Notes: generated by a model from the letters alone, not told the origin. DNA of 64,000 bases from Paenibacillus sp. FSL R10-2782 (GCF_038592985.1 NZ_CP151951.1:3153001-3217000); one strand, 5' to 3'. Counted from the first letter of the stretch, positions 1 to 8,645 are shown. Program-made: numbers and translations.

Positions 1-328
1 AAACGGTGTCCTTTTTGGTCCAACGATTCGCGTCACGTGTGTTAAATTTATGCATGACCTTATCATGAGCATCGGCCAAATTAATACCCAGCGAGTTTGC
101 AAAGCAGACCGTGATGAACAAAATGTCTCCCAGCTCCAGCTCAATCGAATTGTCGGCCTCATCCGTTTTTTTCGGTTTCTCGCCAAAGGAATGATTGACC
201 TCTCTGGCCAGCTCCCCGACTTCCTCGGACATCCGGGCCAGCATTGCAAGTGGGCTGAAATATCCTTCTTTGAATTGGGAAATATACTGGTCCACCTCAC
301 GTTGAATTTCATCAAGCGATTTTTCCAT
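1..328 (-). CDS. MazG-family nucleotide pyrophosphohydrolase (YpjD-like), 3' end cut by window edge
   Basis: About 109 codons are visible, starting at an ATG at 328 behind an AGGGGAT ribosome site. The protein carries the MazG helical metal-binding pattern: SEEVGELAREV near residues 34-44 and ELGDILF near 65-71, whose acidic residues bind Mg2+. The family hydrolyses nucleoside triphosphates to monophosphate plus pyrophosphate (housecleaning or dCTP/dATP control). B. subtilis ypjD is next to ypjC/ypjB/ypjA, as here, which supports the assignment. Only the extreme C-terminus is missing. It is divergent from the YitT-family gene; the 205-base gap between them must hold both promoters. Confidence 0.9.
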   Translation of the reverse strand, partial: MEKSLDEIQREVDQYISQFKEGYFSPLAMLARMSEEVGELAREVNHSFGEKPKKTDEADNSIELELGDILFITVCFANSLGINLADAHDKVMHKFNTRDANRWTKKDTV

Positions 329-533
329 GAAACACAATCCCCTCTAATGTGCAGGTTTATTCATATGTTATCGTAAAGCACATTTGAAAACAAATATTTT
401 TTAATGTGAATTTACTCACATCATGCAATCATCAGTATTTTAAAGCGACCGTAAAAAGGTATACTAAACATAAGGATCTACGATCTATCCATATGAAGTC
501 GTTCATCTCCAATTTGCTACTGCGAGGGATTAT

Positions 534-1403
534 ATGAAAACAACCAGGTCTATTGAACAGCTTAAAATCATTTTACCCATTGTGCTCGGCACTGCTATTT
601 ATGCATTCGGCCTGCTTTATTTCATTATACCCAGCAAGCTGATGGAAGGCGGCATCACAGGCATCACCCTCCTGCTGAACTATGCTTTCTCGATATCTCC
701 ATCCCTCTCCACATTGCTCCTGAACATTCCTCTATTTTTAATCGGATGGAAAATGCTTGGCGGCAAGCAAATTATTTATACCGGAGTCGGTATCGGGGCG
801 CTCACTTTTTTTCTGTGGTTGTTTGAAAAAATGATTCACCTCGGGTGGATGGGCACGTTTCAGACTGAGCACGATTTTATACTTTCTTCATTATATGCCG
901 GGGTTACCCTCGGGGCAGGATTGGGCATCGTATTCCGGTTTGGCGGTACCACCGGCGGGTCGGATATTATTGCACGTATTTTGAACCGGAAGTTTGGCTG
1001 GAGTATGGGTAGAATTTTGCTGGTGATTGATATCGTCATCATCGGCGCATCGCTACTGTACATACCCAAGGAAAAAATCCTGTATACGCTAGTCGCTGTG
1101 TTTATCGCTTCCAAGATTATTGACTTTATACAGGAAGGAGCCTATTCAGCGAGAGCCTTCATGATCATCAGTGACCATACGATGGATATTGCGAATATCA
1201 TTACACGGGATATGGATCGCGGTGTTACTATCATTCCGGCTATGGGCGCATTTTCCAGGCAGACCAAGCATGTTGCTTACTGTGTCGTGTCCCGTCAGGA
1301 AATACGGCGTTTGCATCAAATTGTGAAATCGGTTGATCCGCGAGCATTCATCGTCATTCAGGATGTGCATGATGTACACGGGGAGGGCTTCAAAGAGGAA
1401 TAG
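534..1403 (+). CDS. YitT-family membrane protein (YpjC-like)
   Basis: 289 residues. The N-terminal half has five to six hydrophobic segments (about residues 15-35, 40-65, 75-95, 115-135, 150-175), followed by a soluble C-terminal domain from about residue 190 (DUF2179-like) of the kind found in YitT/YpjC/YvjA proteins. The GGTTGGSDIIARIL stretch near residue 140 is typical of the family. Molecular function is not established; members are polytopic inner-membrane proteins. The start has a GCGAGGG ribosome site. It faces ypjB convergently, and a 16-base perfect palindrome follows the stop codon. Confidence 0.88.
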   Translation: MKTTRSIEQLKIILPIVLGTAIYAFGLLYFIIPSKLMEGGITGITLLLNYAFSISPSLSTLLLNIPLFLIGWKMLGGKQIIYTGVGIGALTFFLWLFEKMIHLGWMGTFQTEHDFILSSLYAGVTLGAGLGIVFRFGGTTGGSDIIARILNRKFGWSMGRILLVIDIVIIGASLLYIPKEKILYTLVAVFIASKIIDFIQEGAYSARAFMIISDHTMDIANIITRDMDRGVTIIPAMGAFSRQTKHVAYCVVSRQEIRRLHQIVKSVDPRAFIVIQDVHDVHGEGFKEE

Positions 1404-1418
1404 CCCGGAATTCCGGGC
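1403..1418. terminator. Palindrome between convergent ypjC and ypjB
   Basis: GCCCGGAATTCCGGGC is a perfect palindrome at the ypjC stop. No T-run follows on either strand, so it is at best a weak or bidirectional transcription barrier between the two convergent genes. Confidence 0.4.
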
Positions 1419-1480
1419 AAAATGGTCAAGCTTATATTCGTTTGATCAATGACAGCGAAGATCGTGGCAACACTTAAGCC

Positions 1481-2326
1481 TTAAAGGGAGAAACGGGATC
1501 GATACTTACGGTAACCCACATAAACCAAGGTAAGCAGGATCGTCAGGCCGATTGCCAGTTCTGCCCGGCGCTCACTTTCGTACGGGATGAATGGAGCCAG
1601 CGCGGTAGCGTCTTTTTCACGTCCAAACAAGGCATTAAACGTCGGGTTTCCCTGCTCTAGTGCCCCTCTAATCGCTGAAGCATCCACATTTTGCTGATTT
1701 CCCAATCCTTTAACGTAAGAAATCCATGAATCTGCTCGAACAACCTCTGTTGTTTTACCGCTGATCAACGCCGCCGTCCGGATCGTCTCGTAATGATCCT
1801 CCAGCACTGTTGCTCCAGCAGCGAAACCTTTCATATTTCCTTTAGCAAACTGGCTATTTAAGCCGCTGATATCTTCTTTTAAAATTTTATAATACTGCTG
1901 CCATAAAGGCTGGCGCGGATGTGCAATCGCATCTGCCGCAAGTCGCAAATTGGCAGCAGCCTTCACCCATTCATCCGGCGATGCTTGCACGGATTGTGTA
2001 GCTTGCTGTACCTCAAGAATGCTGCCGGATAAAACATGAATGGCCTCCACAGACAGTGCAGCCTGTACCTGACCCGTGCTGAACCATCGGCTTACCTCCG
2101 CTACATCGGAGCGTGCTTTTTCAATATTCCCATCCATTACATCCCGGTACAACATCGCAGCCGCACGATCCAGTTCCTCTATTTCCTTTGCATTACTGGT
2201 GGACTTGGGCTGATCCCGCGCTTCCGCAATGCCCGGAGGGAAACAAACGGAAAGCAACAAGACCATAGATAATACAACTCCCGAAACGACACGCAGCACA
2301 CCACGAAACGCCTGACTCCAAATCAT
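1481..2326 (-). CDS. ypjB: Sporulation protein YpjB
   Basis: 281 residues with an N-terminal hydrophobic signal or anchor (about 15-32), a long helical extracytoplasmic region, and a C-terminal membrane segment (about 255-273) followed by a basic tail (YRKYRSR). This is the layout of the Spore_YpjB family. B. subtilis ypjB is expressed in the mother cell; its biochemical role is unknown. The start has AGGAGGG 6 bases upstream. Its place between ypjC and ypjA matches B. subtilis, apart from the inserted acetyltransferase gene. Confidence 0.85.
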   Translation of the reverse strand: MIWSQAFRGVLRVVSGVVLSMVLLLSVCFPPGIAEARDQPKSTSNAKEIEELDRAAAMLYRDVMDGNIEKARSDVAEVSRWFSTGQVQAALSVEAIHVLSGSILEVQQATQSVQASPDEWVKAAANLRLAADAIAHPRQPLWQQYYKILKEDISGLNSQFAKGNMKGFAAGATVLEDHYETIRTAALISGKTTEVVRADSWISYVKGLGNQQNVDASAIRGALEQGNPTFNALFGREKDATALAPFIPYESERRAELAIGLTILLTLVYVGYRKYRSRFSL

Positions 2327-2410
2327 GGGACATCCCTCCTCACCTTACTGTATGGCAAGGTTACAGGGACTAGAACTTGGCTTTAGCGTGCTGCTATCTG
2401 CCAGGGCAGG

Positions 2411-3307
2411 TTATGCCCGTGACAAAATAGGAAACATTAGTTTATTTTCTGTACATATACTTTCATTGTCAGATCTATAAAATAGTGTGGTATCTTCTTG
2501 ATTTAGAAGAGAAATTTCGCAACCGTCCATTGGCTCTGGCGTAAAGCCGAAAACAATTTTCTTCGTTTCTTTTTCCATAACTACAGATAAAATCAATTCC
2601 ATAGGAATATCCCCCGTTCCAAAAATATCATAACAATTCATGATATTTTCTTCAAAATCCATAATGACAATCGTGTCATACAGAGGGATATAGAACACCT
2701 TATCTTTAAAAAAAGAGGTGCAATAGAACAATATTAGCCCTTCACTGCTTTTCATAGAAAAATATGAATAAGGATTTAAAGAGGAACATTTTCTTTTCAA
2801 TAACTGTAAATCTGACGTCGCTTCCATGTTCAATTTTTTAACTGGAACGTCCATGCTTTTAATTGGTGCTTTCCGGATACATTGATACTCTTGTGCAGCA
2901 GCAAAACCAAATTTAGGATAAAACTCCTTCACATCATCATTCGCAAAAAGATACATTGCATCACAATTCCCATGCCAATCCTGTAATACACGTTCTATCA
3001 AAAAGCGACTCAGCCCTTGATTCCTGTAGTTAGGATCTGTCATTACGGTTCCGATTTGAATAAATTTCTTCTGTTCACCTGACAAACTAAAATCCATCAG
3101 ACTCACAGATACATTAGCCACCACGCAATCCCCATCTAACAGTACATAAGGAATATATTTTTCATCCCAGAATCCTAATTGATGCCAAACTTCAAAATTC
3201 AGATCAAAACTTTGTTTGGCTAATTGGTTAAAGCTCTTTCTTATTTTAAGATCATCACGAATTTCCTTTTTTAAACTATATTCTTTTTTATTTATAACGA
3301 TATCCAT
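2411..3307 (-). CDS. GNAT-family N-acetyltransferase
   Basis: 298 residues starting at an ATG behind GGAGAA; a TTG lies just upstream. The GNAT core covers about residues 15-145: IQIGTVMTDPNYRNQGLSR near 84-102 is the beta4 / acetyl-CoA loop (R/Q-x-x-G-x-G/A variant NQGLS), and EFYPKFGF near 129-136 is the family's C-terminal beta6-7 region. The C-terminal half resembles nothing I can name, as in two-domain GNATs. The substrate cannot be predicted. The gene is visibly richer in A+T than its neighbours and interrupts the conserved ypjB-ypjA pair, which suggests later acquisition. Confidence 0.8.
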   Translation of the reverse strand: MDIVINKKEYSLKKEIRDDLKIRKSFNQLAKQSFDLNFEVWHQLGFWDEKYIPYVLLDGDCVVANVSVSLMDFSLSGEQKKFIQIGTVMTDPNYRNQGLSRFLIERVLQDWHGNCDAMYLFANDDVKEFYPKFGFAAAQEYQCIRKAPIKSMDVPVKKLNMEATSDLQLLKRKCSSLNPYSYFSMKSSEGLILFYCTSFFKDKVFYIPLYDTIVIMDFEENIMNCYDIFGTGDIPMELILSVVMEKETKKIVFGFTPEPMDGCEISLLNQEDTTLFYRSDNESICTENKLMFPILSRA

Positions 3308-3354
3308 CAATAATTCTCCAATTCGTAAAAATTAATCATAAAATTAATATTAGA

Positions 3355-4014
3355 CTATTCCAATAATTTGGCCTTATTAAGTGAGGAAGCCATTCGATCA
3401 CGCATATACATGGCAAGCCATGAGGCTGCGATACTGAAAAGGGTCAGCATATAGGTAAAAGTACGCACTTGTGGTACATCATCCGTTAGCGTCCTCGGAA
3501 GATACGGATATATGCCGAATGTATAATCGACCGTATCATTTAACAGTGTCCACAAAGCTGCTACGCACAGAGCCGCCCATTTGCAGGTGAAAAAGCGAAC
3601 GAACAGCAAGGCTTCAACTGCCATTGCCGTATGAGATGCTACCAGCATCCAATCCTGCCATATCATATGCCCTCCCTGCGCGACACCCCAAAAAATAATA
3701 GCTGAGGCCCAAATGCCGTATTTGACACTCGTCACCACAGCCAACGCCTCCATCAGCTGGCGAATGACCTTCAAGCCCTTCAGGCGCGGAGGATAAAGCA
3801 GGAATAATACAGAAATCGTAAAAAACAGGCTGGCCGTCGGACTATCAGGTACAAATACAATCTGCCATATCGGGTGATAGCTTAGCGTATATTCCAATTG
3901 TCTTCCATACCATATGTACCCATACACAGTTCCGACCAGGTTACACCAGAACAGCAGCCACAAAAAAGGCCGGCTCGTCAAGAACGACCGGCTCCACAAA
4001 TAAGACAACGACAC
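3355..4014 (-). CDS. DUF1405 integral membrane protein (YpjA-like)
   Basis: 219 residues with six or more hydrophobic segments and the Trp/Tyr-rich N-terminus (LWLLFWCNLVGTVYGYIWY near 18-36) characteristic of DUF1405/YpjA proteins. Function unknown. The start is a GTG at 4014 preceded by GAGGATGAGG. In B. subtilis ypjA follows qcrABC; those genes are absent here. The next gene upstream is the IDEAL-domain gene, about 290 bases away. Confidence 0.85.
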   Translation of the reverse strand: MSLSYLWSRSFLTSRPFLWLLFWCNLVGTVYGYIWYGRQLEYTLSYHPIWQIVFVPDSPTASLFFTISVLFLLYPPRLKGLKVIRQLMEALAVVTSVKYGIWASAIIFWGVAQGGHMIWQDWMLVASHTAMAVEALLFVRFFTCKWAALCVAALWTLLNDTVDYTFGIYPYLPRTLTDDVPQVRTFTYMLTLFSIAASWLAMYMRDRMASSLNKAKLLE

Positions 4015-4156
4015 GTCCTCATCCTCCGTTCATACGATAGATGCCCCGTACAGGCTTCATCCCACAAAGACTATATCATATAAAAGCATATAAGAAAAAC
4101 GTCTATCTACGTACTTTCACGGAGGTCAGACCGCCATTAGTGGAAGTTTTTCTTGC

Positions 4157-4204
4157 GATTATAGAATTGTTCAGCTCCGCTGAAAATTTATAAATTCTAT
4201 AATC
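4157..4204. repeat. 12-bp inverted repeat enclosing a small hairpin
   Basis: GATTATAGAATT (4157-4168) is repeated as its exact reverse complement at 4193-4204. The enclosed 24 bases hold a second stem (TTCAGC/GCTGAA). It lies between ypjA and the IDEAL gene and could be a protein-binding site, a folded RNA or a remnant of a small mobile repeat. Confidence 0.6.
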
Positions 4205-4208
4205 TTCA

Positions 4209-4236
4209 AAAAAACCTGGCCGCTACTACGGTCAGG
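4209..4236 (-). terminator. Rho-independent terminator after the IDEAL-domain gene
   Basis: On the minus strand CCTGACCG, a short loop and CGGCCAGG form a stem with one mismatch followed by seven T residues. It sits about 65 bases after the stop of the IDEAL-domain gene and would end the 4503-5009 / 4301-4480 transcript. Confidence 0.7.
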
Positions 4237-4300
4237 CTTGATGATTATGGTCTTGTATTCACAATTCGTCTGTACCCAAGGTCAGATCTCCTGAAACGGC

Positions 4301-4480
4301 TCAATTGATCGCTTTCAGCTCATCCGTAAGATGACGAAAAGCTACTTCATCTCCGGAGGCCAGCGCCTCATCTATATCCTTGTAGAGCTTTTCACTCCGG
4401 CGTTTACGTAATGCCTCGTCCAAAACCATTTCAGCAGACAAACCTAACATTACTTCATAAGTAACCTTCATTTTATCCAT
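4301..4480 (-). CDS. IDEAL-domain miniprotein
   Basis: 59 residues from an ATG at 4480 with GGAGGT upstream; an in-frame ATG at 4498 has no good ribosome site. The C-terminal half (LYKDIDEALASGDEVAFRHL, about 34-53) matches the IDEAL domain, a short helical domain of Firmicutes proteins such as YpiB, in which DxAL and a later D-F pair are conserved. Here the domain stands almost alone, whereas B. subtilis YpiB carries about 120 additional N-terminal residues. Function unknown. It starts only 22 bases after the carbonic-anhydrase-like gene and is probably cotranscribed with it. Confidence 0.75.
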   Translation of the reverse strand: MDKMKVTYEVMLGLSAEMVLDEALRKRRSEKLYKDIDEALASGDEVAFRHLTDELKAIN

Positions 4481-4502
4481 AGGATGCACCTCCAACATGA
4501 GT

Positions 4503-5009
4503 TTAAGAGATCCTATATTCTTTTCCTTTCGTTACATAGCTGAGTGCCGTACGTGACATCCGCAGCAAATCTGCGTCTGTCAATTCTCGCACCACTTTGG
4601 CAGGTGTACCGAGAGAAAGAGTATAGGGTGGTATTTTGGTATTTTCCGTAACGACCGACCCTGCTCCTATTAAAGCATATTCACCAAGCTCAGCTCCGTT
4701 GAGTACAATGGCCCCCATACCGATTAAAGTGCCTTTGCCTATCGTACAGCCATGGATAATCGCAGCATGTCCCACCGAAATATCATCCGCCAGCACCAAG
4801 GGCTGGTCCGTGTTCACATGTCCCACGACACCGTCCTGGATGTTGCAGCGTTCACCGATGATGACAGGGGCCATATCCCCGCGTAGTACGGCATTGAACC
4901 AAACTGAGGAATCTTGGCCGATCGTTACCTTTCCGACAATTTTTGCTCCTTCTGCCACATAGACAGATGGATCGAGCTGTGGCATGTTTCCGTTATAGTG
5001 AATCAGCAT
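4503..5009 (-). CDS. Gamma-carbonic-anhydrase-like hexapeptide-repeat protein
   Basis: 168 residues forming a left-handed beta-helix of hexapeptide repeats (for example LGEYAL, IGAGSV). The motif order NIQDGVVGH ... VGHAAIIHGC is that of the gamma-carbonic anhydrase / PaaY / YtoA family, and the three His residues expected to bind Zn2+ (in GHV, GHA and IHG) are present. Family members include active carbonic anhydrases and proteins of unknown activity, so the activity is an inference. Same length as typical single-domain members (about 170). It precedes the IDEAL-domain gene. Confidence 0.88.
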   Translation of the reverse strand: MLIHYNGNMPQLDPSVYVAEGAKIVGKVTIGQDSSVWFNAVLRGDMAPVIIGERCNIQDGVVGHVNTDQPLVLADDISVGHAAIIHGCTIGKGTLIGMGAIVLNGAELGEYALIGAGSVVTENTKIPPYTLSLGTPAKVVRELTDADLLRMSRTALSYVTKGKEYRIS

Positions 5010-5062
5010 TCAACTTCACCCTCTCATTTTGGGTGAAATTCTATCAACATGTATGCTGCTTG

Positions 5063-6172
5063 TCAATGGAGCCGCATACCCGGGTCATTCCGCCCAATGC
5101 GGCACTCCCCTGCCAGTTTGAGCCCCCAGGCGGTCATCTGTACAGATGGCCCCGTCGAATGCTCACCCAAACGAAGCATACCCAAGTGGAGCATCATCCG
5201 TATAATTCTCTGATCAAAGACCGAACGGGGTGTATCATAATAAAACGGTCTGATCAACGGGCCGATATGTACAAAAAGTGACTCCAAGGACGTCCAGGGC
5301 CTGGCACATTCTCCTATCCAATAGACCAGAGAAAGTAGATTGGGAACGGCTCCTTTATACAATCTTAACCAAAACCTGAATAGCTGTATCATCTCATCCT
5401 CGATCGCGTACTCCTTGCGTGCCTCCCCCTTTGCCGTCAGCACAACTCGATCCCCCTTTTCCTCAATAAACCTGGAGTGACGTGCATAATCATACAGCAG
5501 TGCCATTCGGTCGGGATAAAACTTAAAGGAGGAGCCATATCCGAAGCGCCAGCCTCCTTTACCCAGAAGTGGCTCCGCAATGTGCACATGCTCCATTAAT
5601 TGCTGCTGATTGCGACGATACCAAGCCCCCTCGGGGTTAAGCGGAACTTCATGCTGCTCCATGTACTGAAGGAAAAGTCGTAAATCCTCTGCCAAAAGAT
5701 GCCCTTCATCCCGGTATGACGTTGGCTCACTTACCCGGATCATTCCGTTTTGCAAGTCTTGCACCATGACACGACGGAAACGCTCCTTCATGTCCAAGGG
5801 AATTTGATACAAATACCTCGTATTGTGCGTCGAACCATTGAACAGCCAGCCACTGTTGCGTAAACGGGCCACGATGTCCCGCGGTCGCTCACCGGAATCC
5901 CCATTCTCCTCGGCAGATTGTTTGGCAACCGCAATCAATTCCTCCATACTGAAATAAGGCCGGTCATCGAATAAAAGTGCGTTCAAAAACCTTACCTCTG
6001 ACAACTTCAGCTCTCTGACCTGCATCTCAAAAAAACTGCTGCTGCCGAGCTTTGTCAAAATGCCCTGTATCAGCTCATGCTTGGAATTGGGCTTACAGTC
6101 ACATTCGTAATACACCGCGATTCTGTTCAAATGCACAATATCCGCAAACGTCAGCATATCTGCCAGATTCAT
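5063..6172 (-). CDS. Conserved protein of unknown function (369 aa), possible winged-helix architecture
   Basis: I do not recognise this protein with certainty. It is soluble, without signal peptide or membrane segment, rich in Arg, Leu and aromatic residues, and begins with a short helical module (about residues 1-60: LADMLTFADIVHLNRIAVYY, then a KHELIQGIL segment) reminiscent of the small SAP-like or helicase-associated modules next to winged-helix repeats. The C-terminal half has repeated helix-rich stretches. It is transcribed alone: a terminator precedes it and the carbonic-anhydrase gene follows after 53 bases. A DNA-binding role is only a guess. Confidence 0.7.
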   Translation of the reverse strand: MNLADMLTFADIVHLNRIAVYYECDCKPNSKHELIQGILTKLGSSSFFEMQVRELKLSEVRFLNALLFDDRPYFSMEELIAVAKQSAEENGDSGERPRDIVARLRNSGWLFNGSTHNTRYLYQIPLDMKERFRRVMVQDLQNGMIRVSEPTSYRDEGHLLAEDLRLFLQYMEQHEVPLNPEGAWYRRNQQQLMEHVHIAEPLLGKGGWRFGYGSSFKFYPDRMALLYDYARHSRFIEEKGDRVVLTAKGEARKEYAIEDEMIQLFRFWLRLYKGAVPNLLSLVYWIGECARPWTSLESLFVHIGPLIRPFYYDTPRSVFDQRIIRMMLHLGMLRLGEHSTGPSVQMTAWGLKLAGECRIGRNDPGMRLH

Positions 6173-6295
6173 CGTTCCATCGCCTCGTCACTGGACTGTC
6201 ATCCGGAAATGATTCTTACCTGTTGTACCCACAGCTTTGACGGAATGTTCAGACTCTAAACCTCTTTTTTTTGCAAAGCTATAATTAAAAAACAA

Positions 6296-6336
6296 AAAGA
6301 CCACGGCTTCTACACTGAGTAGAAGTTCGTGATCTT
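6296..6336 (-). terminator. Terminator after the sigma-operon histidine phosphatase
   Basis: On the minus strand AAAGATCACG-AACTTCTAC and GTAGAAG-CCGTGGTCTTT pair over about 18 positions, followed by TTTTTG. It lies directly after the phosphatase stop. Confidence 0.8.
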
Positions 6337-6339
6337 TCG

Positions 6340-6942
6340 TCAACCTTTTAAGTTACAACTGCTTTTTTCCTGTAAATGTCTGGTGCAATTATACAACAGC
6401 GGCGTCCAATCCGTATCCTCACGTTGGAGAACACTCAGTGACAGATTGCCAATTCGTTCCGTAAACTTTTCCTGATACAAAGCCTTATACAAATTAGCCA
6501 AAAAACCGCCATGAGAAACGACTAGCAGGTTCTTGTCCCGATTTTCTGACCAAATGGCCTCCATAAAAGCCAACCCGCGGAGTTGGAGAGCTTCATCGCT
6601 CTCCTGTCCCAGGTCCAGCAGATGCCAGTCGCTCCCCCACTTTGCCTCACGCTCGGCCTGTGTCATGCCCTCGACCTGACCATAGGCACGTTCTCTCAGC
6701 CGATCATCCGGCTCCAGCAAAGGAAGGTGAAGAGCAGATGCAATAATCTCTCCCGTCTCCTTCGCTCTCGAAAGGCTACTTGTAATAAGTCCATCCCAAT
6801 GATAGGGCTCATCTTTTAAACGTTCTGCTAACAAGCGTGCCTGCTGGCGCCCTTGCGCATTCAACGGAATATCACTGTGACCCTGGATTTTACCTACCGC
6901 ATTCCAATCCGTTAATCCATGTCTGATCAAGCCAATAAGCAT
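6340..6942 (-). CDS. Histidine phosphatase (phosphoglycerate-mutase-like) family protein
   Basis: 200 residues. The catalytic RHG motif is in LIRHGLTDWN (about 5-14), with phosphate-binding Arg in SSLSRAKETG (about 55-64), Glu in RERAYGQVEG (about 83-92) and the second catalytic His in VVSHGG (about 142-147). All key residues are present, so the enzyme should be active as a phosphomonoesterase; length fits the CobC/YhfR/PhoE group. The physiological substrate cannot be assigned. It lies 70 bases after the sigma/anti-sigma pair and shares their terminator, suggesting one operon. Confidence 0.88.
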   Translation of the reverse strand: MLIGLIRHGLTDWNAVGKIQGHSDIPLNAQGRQQARLLAERLKDEPYHWDGLITSSLSRAKETGEIIASALHLPLLEPDDRLRERAYGQVEGMTQAEREAKWGSDWHLLDLGQESDEALQLRGLAFMEAIWSENRDKNLLVVSHGGFLANLYKALYQEKFTERIGNLSLSVLQREDTDWTPLLYNCTRHLQEKSSCNLKG

Positions 6943-7012
6943 CGTGTTGTTTCCTCCGCTATTTTGTTATTCAGGCATTGTTATGAATCCGTATTGGAGC
7001 CAAGCTGTGCTG

Positions 7013-7639
7013 CTAATTTCTGACCCGTCTCGCACGATGAATCCAGCCCAAAGAAAATAAGGCAAGCGCAAGTGCCAATACAGACAGCAACATCCAATAT
7101 TGCGGGTAAGTAGGAACAATTCTTGCAACCAGCGGGTCCATAATGCCACTATTCACATCTTTAATGTGGTATTGATATTGTGGAGATGTACTTGTAGTTT
7201 CCAGCAAGCCTGTCGGTAAAATACCCGTATCCATGACAGGTGCCGCTTGAGGAGGATTTTCTTGAGAGGAGCTTCCATTCCAGTTCAAAAACAAAAAGCT
7301 ACACAAAAATACCGCCAAAAAGCCGGCGATCCATACGGACATATACTTACGGGATGCCGGGTTCACACGCGCACGCCGATGCTCGCCGGGAACAAGCCAT
7401 GGTGACTCTTCATAAATCCGATCCATGACCCTGCGATTCATAGCTTCCGCCTGCTCATCTGTTATCTCAAAGGAAATATTGCGAATAGCGGATCGACTTT
7501 CTTTAGACAAATTCCACTCATTTTCTTCCGAACCATGCTCCCATCCGGCAGACGAGCTTTTAGCTCGTCTGCGCTCCGAGTCTTGTTTCGATACATTTTT
7601 GCCTGTAGCGAACAAATCCTCAGCGTCCCTGGATTTCAT
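7013..7639 (-). CDS. Two-TM membrane protein cotranscribed with the ECF sigma gene; candidate anti-sigma factor
   Basis: 208 residues: a charged N-terminal cytoplasmic region (1-100), a membrane segment at about 104-121, an extracytoplasmic Pro/Ser/Thr-rich loop, a second membrane segment at about 182-198, and a basic tail (IHRARRVRN). Its start overlaps the sigma stop in an ATGA, so the two are translationally coupled, the usual arrangement for ECF sigma / anti-sigma pairs. It has no clear zinc-finger HxxxCxxC motif, so it is not a standard ZAS anti-sigma. The role is inferred from context and topology. Confidence 0.65.
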   Translation of the reverse strand: MKSRDAEDLFATGKNVSKQDSERRRAKSSSAGWEHGSEENEWNLSKESRSAIRNISFEITDEQAEAMNRRVMDRIYEESPWLVPGEHRRARVNPASRKYMSVWIAGFLAVFLCSFLFLNWNGSSSQENPPQAAPVMDTGILPTGLLETTSTSPQYQYHIKDVNSGIMDPLVARIVPTYPQYWMLLSVLALALALFSLGWIHRARRVRN

Positions 7640-8232
7640 TGGCTGCTCATCCCTTCGTTTTCCTCATAGAGAGGCTCAAAAAAATAAGGCTCCAACTGCG
7701 TCTTCACACTGGTTCTGGCCCGGAAAAGCAGCGATTTCACCGCACTGACTGTCTGCCCCAAAATCGTAGCAATCTCCTGATAGTCCAATTGCTCGTATTC
7801 GCGCAAAATCAGCGCAGACCGCTGCTTCTCTGGCAATCTGTTGATCGCTTCACGAACCATCTCTACCTTCTCGCCGCGAAGGACGGCCTGCTCTGGAATC
7901 ACATCCAATGGAGCAACCGGCACATAGCCGCTCTCCTCCAATGGAACCTGACCGCTACGATGCTTGCGAAGCTCGCTCAGCACCGTATTACGTGCAATCG
8001 TATATAACCATGTGGAGAACGATGCATCTACCTCGCGAAAAGAGTGAAGGCTCCGGTACGCTTTATAAAACGTCTCCGAGCATAAGTCCTCAGCAATCAT
8101 TTCCAGGTTCGAACTTTTCAGCATATGATAAACAAAAGCTAAAATTTTACGTTGGTGCCGCCTCATTAATTCTGAATAAACCTCAACATTACCTTGTTTG
8201 ATTTCCTGAATCATCTGGGAATCTGTCATCAT
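7636..8232 (-). CDS. ECF-type RNA polymerase sigma-70 factor
   Basis: 198 residues from an ATG at 8232 that has GAGGAGGG 10 bases upstream; the frame stays open another 41 codons upstream, but without a ribosome site or family similarity. Region 2 covers about residues 25-90 (LMRRHQRKILAFVYHM ... FSTWLYTIARNTVLSEL), and region 4 about 130-185 with the recognition helix-turn-helix (LDYQEIATILGQTVSAVKSL). No region 3 and no C-terminal SnoaL-type extension, hence ECF class. It directs RNA polymerase to an alternative promoter set; the stimulus is unknown. Followed by a coupled membrane protein and a histidine phosphatase. Confidence 0.9.
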   Translation of the reverse strand: MMTDSQMIQEIKQGNVEVYSELMRRHQRKILAFVYHMLKSSNLEMIAEDLCSETFYKAYRSLHSFREVDASFSTWLYTIARNTVLSELRKHRSGQVPLEESGYVPVAPLDVIPEQAVLRGEKVEMVREAINRLPEKQRSALILREYEQLDYQEIATILGQTVSAVKSLLFRARTSVKTQLEPYFFEPLYEENEGMSSQ

Positions 8233-8624
8233 CCGAGTGAGACCCTCCTCGCCCATACATGTGCTGTTCTCCCATCCGATTCTGTCTATATATACCGAAC
8301 AGGCCAAAAAAAGTTGCGCACTCTGCGCAAATGATGAAACAGCATCATGGAACATTTGTTTTTTTTCATACCCTATGTAGTGCCAACAATAACGGTGCTA
8401 TCCCCAACATTTCTCAATATCCAAAATGGACTTATCCATTGTACCACAAAATAGTCGTCAGTAAAAAAGTCCAAAATCCCCATGATTTCCATCACAGGCT
8501 ACGTAACGCTAGCAACTGTTTCCGATATACGGCATTTACAACCTATTTTAAGTTTTTTCAAGTTAAAGTGCCATAACCTTGAATCTGTCCCTTTTGAATA
8601 TGTTGGTAAGAATAATTACTCAAA
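8233..8624. other. Intergenic region upstream of the sigma operon
   Basis: About 390 bases between the sigma-factor start and the small-RNA promoter region. It must contain the sigma-operon promoter. I see no convincing ORF on either strand; an AAC-type ECF -35 followed by a CGGTATA element near 8285-8315 (minus strand) is a weak candidate for autoregulation but its spacing is short. Confidence 0.4.
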
Positions 8625-8638
8625 AGAAAACGCTTTAA
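8625..8638. promoter_or_regulatory. cre-like (CcpA) site upstream of the small-RNA promoter
   Basis: AGAAAACGCTTTAA matches the catabolite-responsive element consensus WTGNNARCGNWWWCAW with two mismatches. It ends 7 bases before the -35 box, the position from which CcpA activates promoters such as that of ackA. Assignment is by sequence resemblance only. Confidence 0.4.
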
Positions 8639-8645
8639 AAAATTA

